Shown here: positions 34,896-43,030 of the stretch, piece by piece
Position numbering within the stretch: the first letter of the stretch is position 1
Layout: each line of letters begins with the position of its first letter
Assembly (NCBI GenBank): GCA_030425285.1
Contig: JAUIAY010000001.1
Location: 854,963-918,962 of the forward strand
From: Bacteroidia bacterium
GTDB lineage: Bacteria > Bacteroidota > Bacteroidia > Flavobacteriales > Flavobacteriaceae
DNA: 64,000 nt
Direction: 5' to 3'
Made by a program: the position numbers and the translations under genes
The notes under the pieces: model-generated
Told to the model about the DNA's origin: nothing
The model's database searches: none
What the model saw: the letters and a program-made list of their open reading frames with translations, nothing else

Positions 34896-35927
34896 ATGAG
34901 CAATTCGCAACCAAATATTCTATTAATTTATACAGGAGGAACTATTGGGATGGTCAAGAACCCCAATACAGGAGCCTTAAAATCATTCAACTTTAATAAT
35001 TTGTTGAAACGGATTCCTGAACTTAAACTGTTGAGTTGTAATATAGATACCATATCTTTTGAAGAGCCAATAGATTCTTCAAACATGAATCCTGATTATT
35101 GGGTACAAATTGCTGAAATTATTGAAAATAATTACGAAGCTTTTGACGGTTTTGTAGTGTTGCATGGTAGCGATACCATGAGCTATTCGGCTTCTGCTTT
35201 AAGTTTTATGTTAGAAAATTTAGCAAAGCCAGTCATTTTTACCGGTTCGCAATTGCCTATAGGTGATTTACGTACCGATGCAAAAGAAAATTTAATAACT
35301 ACAATCCAAATGGCAAGTTTACAATATAGAAACAGGCCAGTAATTAGGGAAGTAGGTCTCTATTTTGAGTATAAATTATATAGAGGTAACAGAACTACCA
35401 AAATAAATGCCGAACACTTTGAAGCATTTGAATCATTGAATTATCCACATCTGGCAGAATCTGGTGTTCACTTAAAGGTTAATCATGAAGCTTTGTTTAA
35501 ACCCAATACTAGAAAAAAACTAGTGGTACACAAACTTTTTGGAACCAATATTGCGCTTGTTAAATTGTTTCCGGGTATCACCCAAATGATACTGGAAAGT
35601 ATTTTGGACAACCCAAATTTAGAAGGAGTTATCTTGGAAACCTATGGTGCAGGAAACGCCACTACCGAAGAGTGGTTTGTAGATTTAATATCCAAAACCA
35701 TAAAAAGAGGTGTGCACATTATTAATGTTACCCAATGTTCAGGAGGTAGTGTTTCAATGGGGCAATATGAAACCAGTTCCCAATTAAAAAGTTTAGGAGT
35801 CATTTCTGGTAAAGACATCACAACTGAAGCAGCTATTGCCAAATTAATGTACTTGATAGGTGAGAAAATTTCCCCAAAAACATTTAAAACGGTATTTGAA
35901 ACGTCCTTAAGGGGAGAAATGGCATAA
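34896..35927 (+). CDS. ansA: Type I (cytoplasmic) L-asparaginase
   Basis: Hydrolyses asparagine to aspartate and ammonia. The two threonine motifs are present: LLIYTGGTIGM near the N-terminus with nucleophile Thr16, and VVLHGSDTMSYSASALSFML with the second Thr-Asp pair. ILETYGAGNA and the terminal domain match type I enzymes. There is no signal peptide, in keeping with a cytoplasmic enzyme. It has 343 residues and starts 3 nt after tatD. Two other asparaginase-type enzymes of unrelated (Ntn) fold occur at 56156 and 62124. Confidence 0.92.
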   Translation: MSNSQPNILLIYTGGTIGMVKNPNTGALKSFNFNNLLKRIPELKLLSCNIDTISFEEPIDSSNMNPDYWVQIAEIIENNYEAFDGFVVLHGSDTMSYSASALSFMLENLAKPVIFTGSQLPIGDLRTDAKENLITTIQMASLQYRNRPVIREVGLYFEYKLYRGNRTTKINAEHFEAFESLNYPHLAESGVHLKVNHEALFKPNTRKKLVVHKLFGTNIALVKLFPGITQMILESILDNPNLEGVILETYGAGNATTEEWFVDLISKTIKRGVHIINVTQCSGGSVSMGQYETSSQLKSLGVISGKDITTEAAIAKLMYLIGEKISPKTFKTVFETSLRGEMA

Positions 35928-35998
35928 AATTAACTCCCAAAATTTTCACCTTTGCTAGTTTTTTTGTTATTTGGCACACTGTAATTCAAAACTATTAC

Positions 35999-36086
35999 AG
36001 AGAGGTGGCCGAGTGGTCGAAGGCGCACGCCTGGAAAGTGTGTATACGCCAAAAGCGTATCGAGGGTTCGAATCCCTTCCTCTCTG
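35999..36086 (+). tRNA. tRNA-Ser (anticodon GGA)
   Basis: Full cloverleaf: acceptor AGAGAGG (35999-36005) pairs with CCTCTCT (36079-36085), with discriminator G at 36086 and no encoded CCA. The anticodon stem CACGC/GTGTG has loop CTGGAAA, with GGA at 36033-36035. A long variable arm (TACGCCAAAAGCGTA) is typical of serine tRNA, and the T loop is GGTTCGAATCC. Confidence 0.97.
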
Positions 36087-36160
36087 CTGTAATTTTAATT
36101 TTTTAATTACATTTTTTTTATATCTTTAACCTTTAACTAATAAAATTAAGAACAAGAACA

Positions 36161-36937
36161 ATGAAAAGATTATTTTCTATCCTAGCCATTATGTGTTTTA
36201 TGGCAATCGGAACAGTTAATGCAACTCCTATTGCAACTACAAGTGCAACAACAGTTGTAAACACCATTCAAGAAGAAGTAGCTGATGATGCAGCGGAAGA
36301 AGAGACATTAGGTTTCCACCAACAATTAAAGAAGCGTTTTATAGAAGGTGGTCCAGGATTTATGGGGATTGTATTATTATGTTTAATTCTTGGTTTAGCA
36401 ATCGCTATAGAGAGAATTATCTTTTTAAATCTTTCAACTACCAATACTAAAAAATTAACTCAAGATGTAGAAGATGCTCTACAATCAGGTGGTGTTGAAG
36501 CTGCAAAAGAAGTTTGTAGAAATACAAAAGGACCTGTTGCGTCTATTTTTTACCAAGGTTTGGATAGAACCGATGAAGGTATTGAGGCTGCTGAAAAAGC
36601 GGTTATTGCTTATGGTGGTGTTCAAATGGGACAACTTGAGAAAAATGTATCTTGGATTTCGTTATTCATCGCATTGGCGCCAATGTTAGGGTTCATGGGT
36701 ACAGTAATTGGTATGATCCAAGCATTCGATAAAATTGAAGCTGCTGGAGATATGCAACCATCATTAGTTGCTGGAGGTATTAAAGTAGCACTTTTAACAA
36801 CCGTATTTGGTCTTATCGTAGCAATTATCCTTCAAATTTTCTATAACTACATTATCGCTAAAATTGACAGCATTGTAAACGATATGGAAGATGCTTCCAT
36901 AACTCTAATGGATTTATTGATAAGAAACAAGAAGTAA
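36161..36937 (+). CDS. exbB: ExbB/TolQ/MotA-type proton channel subunit
   Basis: Inner-membrane component that uses the proton gradient to energise TonB. An N-terminal signal-like helix (1-22) is followed by a periplasmic stretch, then three membrane helices: about 64-84 (GFMGIVLLCLILGLAIAIERI), 166-190 (SLFIALAPMLGFMGTVIGMIQAF) and 206-228 (LVAGGIKVALLTTVFGLIVAII). The long N-terminal extension is common in Bacteroidota. It is the first of four cotranscribed genes and would serve receptors such as the one at 6001-8811. The TonB gene is not adjacent. Confidence 0.9.
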   Translation: MKRLFSILAIMCFMAIGTVNATPIATTSATTVVNTIQEEVADDAAEEETLGFHQQLKKRFIEGGPGFMGIVLLCLILGLAIAIERIIFLNLSTTNTKKLTQDVEDALQSGGVEAAKEVCRNTKGPVASIFYQGLDRTDEGIEAAEKAVIAYGGVQMGQLEKNVSWISLFIALAPMLGFMGTVIGMIQAFDKIEAAGDMQPSLVAGGIKVALLTTVFGLIVAIILQIFYNYIIAKIDSIVNDMEDASITLMDLLIRNKK

Positions 36938-36963
36938 TTACTAACAGCAATAATTTTTAAATT

Positions 36964-37416
36964 ATGAACTTACACAAAATTTTAAAAATAGTAGCAGCTG
37001 TTTTAGGACTTGCAGGAATTATCTTTTTAGTTAGAATAATTAATGAAGGCGATGAAGCCATTAAAGCTGCTGCAGCAATGGGAGACACTACTATTGTTGA
37101 CCCAATGGCTATGGTTGCTTATGTTATAATGGCCATTACTATATTTTTTGTATTGATTTTTGTACTAAAAAACCTTTTTACAAACACATCTACATTAAAA
37201 AGTACTTTAATTGGAGTAGGTGTTTTTGCAGCTGTACTTATAGTGGCTTATGCGCTTACAGGAGGCGATACAAATCAATATTTCTATAATGGTATTCAAG
37301 CCACAGAAGGAGAGTCTCACATGGTTGGCGCTGGATTGGTAGCATTTTATGTGCTTATTTTGGCAGCCGCAGCTATTATGTTACTTTCTGGATTGAAAAA
37401 AGTAATAAATAAATAA
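36964..37416 (+). CDS. Four-span membrane protein of the exbB-exbD operon (hypothetical)
   Basis: A 150-residue protein with hydrophobic segments at about 7-25, 46-67, 78-97 and 123-145. The loops contain NEGDEAIKAAAAMGDT and TGGDTNQYFYNGIQATEGESHMVG. No enzymatic motif is seen. It lies 26 bp after exbB and 2 bp before the first exbD, so it is firmly in the operon. A protein of this kind at this place is common in Flavobacteriaceae and may be an accessory subunit of the proton-driven complex, but that is inference. Confidence 0.7.
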   Translation: MNLHKILKIVAAVLGLAGIIFLVRIINEGDEAIKAAAAMGDTTIVDPMAMVAYVIMAITIFFVLIFVLKNLFTNTSTLKSTLIGVGVFAAVLIVAYALTGGDTNQYFYNGIQATEGESHMVGAGLVAFYVLILAAAAIMLLSGLKKVINK

Positions 37417-37418
37417 TT

Positions 37419-38054
37419 ATGGCAAAACGAGCAGCACCAGAAGTTAATGCAGGCTCCATGGCCGACATTGCTTTCTTACTATTGATTTTCTTTTTGGTTA
37501 CGACCACAATTGAGATTGATTCTGGTTTGAACAGAAAATTACCGCCCATTGAGGAAACCGATCCGCCAATTATTAAAGAAAAGAATATTTTTCAAGTGAC
37601 GGTTAACCGAAATAATGATTTATTATTGAAGGCTAACGGTAATGATGGAGAGATTATAAAAATAAAAGATCTTCGCAAAAAAGCAGTAGCTTTTCTGGAT
37701 AATGGAGGAGGTAAAGGAGAGGATGCCTGTCCGAAATGTAAAGGTAAAAAGAACCCGCAATCGTCAGATAATTTTGAGAAGGCTATTATTTCATTGCAAA
37801 ATGACAGAGCAACTAGTTATGAAACATATATAACGGTTCAAAATGAAATCATTGCAGCTTATAATGAATTGCGCGATAGAGAGTTTAAACTGGCTTATCC
37901 AAGTTTAAATATGGGTTACGTAGAAGCAGATAAAATGTATTCTGACCCTAAAACATCAGCATCGGACAAAGCCAGCTTAAAAGATAAGATTGAAGCAATT
38001 AAACTTTTAATACCACAAAAGTTCTCGGAAGCAGAACCTAAAAAGTCAAATTAG
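37419..38054 (+). CDS. exbD: ExbD/TolR-family protein 1, with a Cys-x-x-Cys insert
   Basis: Single-span partner of ExbB. The N-terminal APEVNAGSMADIAFLLLIFFLVTTTIE holds the membrane helix with the essential proton-carrying Asp (MADIAF). The periplasmic part is longer than in E. coli ExbD (211 against about 140 residues) and carries an insert DACPKCKGKKNPQ with a Cys-x-x-Cys-x-Gly motif that could bind a metal or form a disulfide. It starts 2 nt after the preceding gene and is followed by a second exbD. Confidence 0.88.
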   Translation: MAKRAAPEVNAGSMADIAFLLLIFFLVTTTIEIDSGLNRKLPPIEETDPPIIKEKNIFQVTVNRNNDLLLKANGNDGEIIKIKDLRKKAVAFLDNGGGKGEDACPKCKGKKNPQSSDNFEKAIISLQNDRATSYETYITVQNEIIAAYNELRDREFKLAYPSLNMGYVEADKMYSDPKTSASDKASLKDKIEAIKLLIPQKFSEAEPKKSN

Positions 38055-38068
38055 ATAAACAATAGTAT

Positions 38069-38542
38069 ATGTCTAAATTTAAAAAGAAAAAAGGAGGCGA
38101 TTTACCTGCTATATCTACAGCATCTTTACCAGATATTGTATTTATGCTATTGTTCTTCTTTATGGTTGCGACGGTCATGCGTCAAAATACTTTGAAAATT
38201 GAAAACAGATTGCCAAAAGCAGATCAAGTTGAAAAGCTAGCAAAGCGAAACTTGTTAATGTATATCTATGCTGGTAAGCCAAGTAGTGCTTACAAGGATA
38301 TGGGTACAGTTGCTAGGCTTCAGTTAAATGATAAATTTGCTTCAGTTTCTGAAATAGCCGCTTTTATAGCTGCTGAACGTGACAGTAAACGTGAAGAAGA
38401 AAAACCCTTTTTAACAACTGTTTTGAGTGTTGATAAGGAGACAAATATGGGATTGGTTTCTGATATAAAACAGGAATTGAGAAAAGTGAATGCTTTAAAA
38501 ATAAATTATAAAACAGCACCCGGAAATCCTATAGATAAATAA
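38069..38542 (+). CDS. exbD: ExbD/TolR-family protein 2
   Basis: Second copy, 157 residues. The N-terminus is basic (SKFKKKKGGDLPAIST) and is followed by ASLPDIVFMLLFFFMVATVM, with the conserved Asp in the membrane helix. The periplasmic part is short and lacks the cysteine insert of its neighbour. It lies 14 bp after ExbD1. Paired, unequal exbD genes are usual in Bacteroidota and may form heteromers in the ExbB pore. Confidence 0.88.
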   Translation: MSKFKKKKGGDLPAISTASLPDIVFMLLFFFMVATVMRQNTLKIENRLPKADQVEKLAKRNLLMYIYAGKPSSAYKDMGTVARLQLNDKFASVSEIAAFIAAERDSKREEEKPFLTTVLSVDKETNMGLVSDIKQELRKVNALKINYKTAPGNPIDK

Positions 38543-38566
38543 TCTAAAAAATTTTATTCTTAATTT

Positions 38567-38600
38567 ATGGCGTTTAGAGAAATCTTTACGCCATTTTTTT
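38567..38600 (+). terminator. Intrinsic terminator of the exbB-exbD operon
   Basis: Stem ATGGCGT with ACGCCAT (38567-38573 with 38588-38594), 14-nt loop with a small inner stem, then six T. Confidence 0.75.
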
Positions 38601-38629
38601 GTTAATTTATGCATAGCTAATTTCTGTTA

Positions 38630-39331
38630 ATGAAGTATTTAATCCTGACTGTAATTACATTATTAAGTTTTTGGTCAACTATGGGCCAGATAGAAAACGA
38701 TACAATTGTAAAAGAAACAGATACTAAATATAGAGAGGACCAATTCTATTTTGCAGTTACCTATAACTTGCTTGGCAAAAAACCAGATGGTGTCTCCCAA
38801 AGTGGCTTTTCAAGTGGTTTTCATTTGGGTTTCATCAGGGACTTTCCTTTTAATAAAAGACGCAATTGGGCTTTAGGACTTGGATTGGGATTATCTTCTA
38901 ATTCATTTAATAACAACTTCCTCATTTATAAAGATGAAGAAAATAATTATGGCTACATAGTCTTAGATAAAAATGATATCAATTATACTAAAAATAAATT
39001 CACAACCTACATGGTTGAAATGCCACTTCAGTTACGATGGCGAACATCAACTGCCGAAGAATACAAGTTTTGGCGCATTTATTTAGGAATGAATTTAGGA
39101 TATGTAGTATACAACTCAACCAAATTTAAAGGCGACATAGGAAGCTTTAAAGATGATAGGATTGAGGAATTTAACGATTTTCAATATGGCTTGACTTTAA
39201 GTGCTGGCTATAATACTTGGAACGTATATATTTATTATGGCCTAAACCCTATTTTTGAAGGTATTTCCCTTAATAACAAATCGGTTGATATGAATGCCGT
39301 TAAAATAGGCTTGATTTTCTATATTTTATAA
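38630..39331 (+). CDS. Outer-membrane beta-barrel protein (PorT-like, hypothetical)
   Basis: A 233-residue exported protein: signal peptide 1-19 (LILTVITLLSFWSTMGQ), then strands alternating polar and aromatic residues (DQFYFAVTYNLLG, GFHLGFIRDFPF, WALGLGLGLSSNSF, TTYMVEMPLQLRWR, WRIYLGMNLGYVVY) and a C-terminal strand NAVKIGLIFYIL. This is the pattern of the porin/PorT-like barrel family common in Flavobacteriaceae. It comes after the exb terminator and may have its own promoter. Ligand and role are unknown. Confidence 0.7.
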   Translation: MKYLILTVITLLSFWSTMGQIENDTIVKETDTKYREDQFYFAVTYNLLGKKPDGVSQSGFSSGFHLGFIRDFPFNKRRNWALGLGLGLSSNSFNNNFLIYKDEENNYGYIVLDKNDINYTKNKFTTYMVEMPLQLRWRTSTAEEYKFWRIYLGMNLGYVVYNSTKFKGDIGSFKDDRIEEFNDFQYGLTLSAGYNTWNVYIYYGLNPIFEGISLNNKSVDMNAVKIGLIFYIL

Positions 39332-39367
39332 TCTTTCGAACATTGAAATCCTCGAAATGCCATTGTA

Positions 39368-39976
39368 TTATAACCAATAGTTTACCAATATTAACTGGGG
39401 CAAGAACCCTATAAAAAAGCCGATAATAAGTTCTCTATAATTGTGTGCGTCCATGTGTAGTCGAGAGGTTGCAATGGCTCCAATTAATATAGCCATCAGC
39501 GCCAACGTACCATTAATATTGATACTAAAATGAATACTTAAAGCTACATAAAACATAAAAACACCAGCAATAGCTACCATATGTATACTGGCTTTAAACT
39601 TCAGTATGGCTAAAATTAGACAACTTAAGGTTGAAATCAATATACCTACAAAGAAATAGTATAGTTCAATAATCTCTGTGCTAGGTAAAACACGTAGTAA
39701 AATGAGAAGAATAATGATGCTATTTAGGATAAGCGGTGTAATCCGTTCTTTAGTAGTTGATAAATAAATTGTTGAGGTTCTACCCATAGTTTTCAATAAA
39801 AAATACAACAGAATGGGAAGTAGTATCGTCAAAATAAATAATGACAATAATTTGGCTTGAATAATTTCAATTGGGATGTATCTTGGAGATTTTGAAAAGT
39901 AAAAGATAACCCCTAACATGGGCATCAAGATAGGATGAAAAATAAATGAGATACTTCTTAAAATAGCATTCATCAT
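39368..39976 (-). CDS. PAP2-like integral membrane protein
   Basis: A 202-residue protein with about six membrane helices. It carries a degenerate phosphatase PAP2 pattern: KERITPLI (as in KxxxxxxRP), SIHMVAIAG (in place of PSGH) and SRLHMDAHNYRELIIGFFIG (as in SRxxxxxHxxxE with trailing Gly). It may be a lipid phosphatase or an inactive relative. Its ATG overlaps the rpoN stop codon in ATGA, so translation is coupled, and a functional link with membrane or envelope control is possible but not shown. Confidence 0.65.
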   Translation of the reverse strand: MMNAILRSISFIFHPILMPMLGVIFYFSKSPRYIPIEIIQAKLLSLFILTILLPILLYFLLKTMGRTSTIYLSTTKERITPLILNSIIILLILLRVLPSTEIIELYYFFVGILISTLSCLILAILKFKASIHMVAIAGVFMFYVALSIHFSININGTLALMAILIGAIATSRLHMDAHNYRELIIGFFIGFLPQLILVNYWL

Positions 39977-41433
39977 ATTTTCTTGCGTAATCTAGCCACA
40001 GGAATATCTAGTTGCTCTCTATATTTGGCCACAGTCCTTCTGGCTATTGGGTATCCTTTTTCTTTTAAAATTTTAGCCAAAGCCTCATCAGTAAGTGGTT
40101 TTTTCTTATTCTCGTCTTCAATAACCGTTTCAAGAATTTTTTTGATTTCCCTCGTTGAAACTTCTTCACCTTGATCATTGGTCATCGATTCCGAAAAGAA
40201 CTCTTTTATCAGTTTTGTACCATAAGGTGTATCAACATACTTACTATTGGCAACCCTCGAAACCGTTGAAACATCCATCTCAATCTCATCAGCAATATCC
40301 TTAAGAATCATAGGACGTAACTTACGTTCATCACCAGTCAAGAAATAATCTTTTTGATAATGCATAATGGCACTCATAGTCACAAACAGAGTTTGTTGCC
40401 GTTGTTTTATGGCTTCAATAAACCATTTGGCCGCATCGAGCTTTTGCTTAATAAACTGGACGGCATCCTTCTGTGATTTCGACTTGTCTTTACTGTCTTT
40501 ATAACCCTTAAGCATATTACTATACTCTCGAGATACATGCAGTTCGGGTGCGTTTCTACCATTTAATGTGAGTTCAAGTTCACCATCAACAATTTTTATG
40601 GCAAAATCAGGAACCACATGTTCTACAATTCTATTGTTACCAGCATAAGAACCACCAGGTTTAGGATTTAAATGCTCTATGACACTGATTGCTCCTTTTA
40701 ACTGCGCTTCTGTGATATCAAATTTTTGTAATAATTTTTTGTAGTGCTTTTTGGTGAATTGCTCAAAGGCATTGTCTATAATATCAATGGCCAGTTCACA
40801 ATCGGCAGTTTTTTCTTTTCGGTGTAATTGAATACTCAAACATTCCTGAAGATTTCTGGCACCTACACCAGCAGGATCCAATTGATGCACAATTTTTAAG
40901 ACATCTTCAATCTTATCTTCGGATGTGTAGACATTTTGAGTGAATGCCAAATCATCCATAATGTCCGTTACATCACGGCGAATGTAACCGCTTTCATCAA
41001 CACTGCCTACTAAAAATTCAGCAATATCGCGTTCTTCATCATCCAATCGAAAGGTGTTAAGCTGATTGATTAAATGTTGCGTAAACGAAGTGCCAGCAGC
41101 ATAAGGCATACTTTTTTCATCATCGTCAGCACTATAGTTATTGGCTTGGGTTCTATAATCAGGAATTTCATCGTCACTTAAATATTCATCAACATTGATG
41201 TCTTCAGAGTTAATGGATTCGTTGTCATCATAATCATCGGCACTGTTATCAAAGGTATCATCAAAATCATCATCTAGAGACTCCTTGCCACCTTCCAAAG
41301 CAGGGTTTTCTTCCAACTCTTGCTTTAGGCGTTGTTCAAAAGCTTGAGTAGGCAACTGAATCAACTTCATCAATTGGATTTGTTGAGGTGATAACTTTTG
41401 CGATAATTTAAATTGTAAATACTGTTTTAGCAT
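39973..41433 (-). CDS. rpoN: RNA polymerase sigma-54 factor
   Basis: Alternative sigma factor that needs AAA+ activators. The N-terminal activator-interacting region is clear (LQFKLSQKLSPQQIQLMKLIQLPTQAFEQRL), with an acidic region II (about 50-110, very rich in Asp), a core-binding domain (about 130-320), and the C-terminal RpoN box ARRTVAKYREQ. It has 486 residues. No sigma-54 activator (NtrC-like) is in the window. It overlaps the downstream PAP2-like gene and follows the asnS terminator. Confidence 0.94.
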   Translation of the reverse strand: MLKQYLQFKLSQKLSPQQIQLMKLIQLPTQAFEQRLKQELEENPALEGGKESLDDDFDDTFDNSADDYDDNESINSEDINVDEYLSDDEIPDYRTQANNYSADDDEKSMPYAAGTSFTQHLINQLNTFRLDDEERDIAEFLVGSVDESGYIRRDVTDIMDDLAFTQNVYTSEDKIEDVLKIVHQLDPAGVGARNLQECLSIQLHRKEKTADCELAIDIIDNAFEQFTKKHYKKLLQKFDITEAQLKGAISVIEHLNPKPGGSYAGNNRIVEHVVPDFAIKIVDGELELTLNGRNAPELHVSREYSNMLKGYKDSKDKSKSQKDAVQFIKQKLDAAKWFIEAIKQRQQTLFVTMSAIMHYQKDYFLTGDERKLRPMILKDIADEIEMDVSTVSRVANSKYVDTPYGTKLIKEFFSESMTNDQGEEVSTREIKKILETVIEDENKKKPLTDEALAKILKEKGYPIARRTVAKYREQLDIPVARLRKKI

Positions 41434-41464
41434 TCTGTTATTTGGGTTTTCATAAAAATAAAAA

Positions 41465-41498
41465 AAACAATCTACATATATTGTTTAACGTAGACTGT
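41465..41498 (-). terminator. Intrinsic terminator of asnS
   Basis: Stem of 10 bp with one G-U pair (41489-41498 with 41465-41474), 14-nt loop, T8 tract on the minus strand, 30 nt after the asnS stop codon. Confidence 0.75.
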
Positions 41499-41527
41499 TT
41501 TCGATGATTATTGTTTAAAAAAATTTT

Positions 41528-42964
41528 TTAAAATTCAGCGTTTTGAGGTGTTCTTGGGTAAGGAATCACATCACGAATGTTGCTCATACCAGTTGCAAAC
41601 ATTACCAATCGTTCAAACCCTAATCCAAAACCAGAATGTACAGCGGTTCCATACTTTCGTAAATCCAAATACCACCAAAGTTCCTTTTCATCTATATCCA
41701 AAGCTGCCATTTTCTCTTTTAGTACATCCAATCGTTCTTCACGTTGAGAACCGCCTACCATTTCACCAATACCTGGGAACAGAATATCCATGGCGCGTAC
41801 CGTTTTGCCATCTTCGTTCAAGCGCATGTAAAAGGCTTTGATATTGGCCGGATAGTCAAATAAAATAACAGGACACTTGAAGTGTTTTTCAACCAGAAAA
41901 CGTTCATGTTCACTTTGTAAGTCAGCGCCCCATTCTTCAATTAGATATTTGAATTTCTTTTTCTTGTTAGGCTTGCTGTTTCTTAAAATATCAATAGCTT
42001 CCGTGTAACTTACACGTTTGAAATTATTATCTACAACAAACTTTATTTTCTCAATTAAGCTCATTTCGGAACGTTCGGCTTGAGGTTTTGTTTTTTCCTC
42101 TTGAAGCAGTCGGTCATTCAAGAACTCCAAATCTTCTTGATTGTTATCTAAAACATATTTTAAAACATACTTCATGAAATCTTCCGCCAAATCCATATTG
42201 CCATCCAAATCCATAAAGGCTACTTCTGGCTCAATCATCCAAAATTCGGCTAAATGTCTAGAAGTATTTGAGTTTTCAGCTCTAAAAGTAGGGCCAAAGG
42301 TATAGACTTTGCCTAAAGACATGGCATAAGTTTCAGCTTCTAATTGTCCCGAAACGGTTAAATTGGTTTCTTTCCCAAAGAAATCTTCTTTGTAATCTAC
42401 TGCTCCATCTTCAGTTAGTGGAGGATTTTTAGCATCTAAAGCACTTACCCGAAACATTTCACCAGCACCTTCAGCATCACTGCCAGTAATAATAGGTGTA
42501 TGCATATAATAAAAACCATTCTCATTAAAATATTTGTGAATGGCAAATGATAATGTAGATCGTAAACGCATTACGGCACTAAACGTACTGGTTCGCGTTC
42601 TTAAATGGGCATTTTCCCTTAAAAACTCAAAAGAGTGCTTTTTGGGTTGAATAGGATAAGCTTCAGGATCTGAATCGCCTAATACGGTAATTTTGGAAAC
42701 CTGAATTTCAACGCTTTGACCTTTTCCTTGGCTTTCAGTCAATTCACCTATTATATGGACAGCAGCTCCTGTAGTTATACGTTTTAAAACAGCATCATCC
42801 ATAGTTTCAAAATCAACAACACATTGGATATTATTTAAAGTAGACCCATCATTTAAGGCAATAAACCTATTGGCACGAAAGGTACGTACCCATCCTTTTA
42901 CTTCTACTTCATGTAAGGAATTAGTATCCTGTTTCAGTAATTCTGTTACTGTATACGTTTTCAT
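41528..42964 (-). CDS. asnS: Asparagine--tRNA ligase
   Basis: Class IIb synthetase for tRNA-Asn. It has an N-terminal OB fold (VKGWVRTFRANRFIALNDGSTLNNIQCVVDF), motif 2 (TFGPTFRAENSNTSRHLAEFWMIEPE), and motif 3 (HSGFGLGFERLVMFATGMSNIRDVIPYPRTP). The RAENSNTSRHLAEFW sequence is diagnostic of AsnRS as opposed to AspRS. The chosen start MKTYTVTELL gives 478 residues; the longer frame has an untypical extension. The presence of both AspS and AsnS in one window suggests direct charging of tRNA-Asn. Confidence 0.94.
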   Translation of the reverse strand: MKTYTVTELLKQDTNSLHEVEVKGWVRTFRANRFIALNDGSTLNNIQCVVDFETMDDAVLKRITTGAAVHIIGELTESQGKGQSVEIQVSKITVLGDSDPEAYPIQPKKHSFEFLRENAHLRTRTSTFSAVMRLRSTLSFAIHKYFNENGFYYMHTPIITGSDAEGAGEMFRVSALDAKNPPLTEDGAVDYKEDFFGKETNLTVSGQLEAETYAMSLGKVYTFGPTFRAENSNTSRHLAEFWMIEPEVAFMDLDGNMDLAEDFMKYVLKYVLDNNQEDLEFLNDRLLQEEKTKPQAERSEMSLIEKIKFVVDNNFKRVSYTEAIDILRNSKPNKKKKFKYLIEEWGADLQSEHERFLVEKHFKCPVILFDYPANIKAFYMRLNEDGKTVRAMDILFPGIGEMVGGSQREERLDVLKEKMAALDIDEKELWWYLDLRKYGTAVHSGFGLGFERLVMFATGMSNIRDVIPYPRTPQNAEF

Positions 42965-43030
42965 TATAAAAAATTTTGATTGCAAAGATAACCTTTTCAA
43001 ATGGCAAAAATCAAGTACAAAATTTTAAAA

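Noticed and set aside
42881-42890. GGTACGTACC palindrome resembling the regulator site
   Set aside because: It lies inside the asnS coding sequence, lacks the 7-2-7 form, and has no promoter element nearby.
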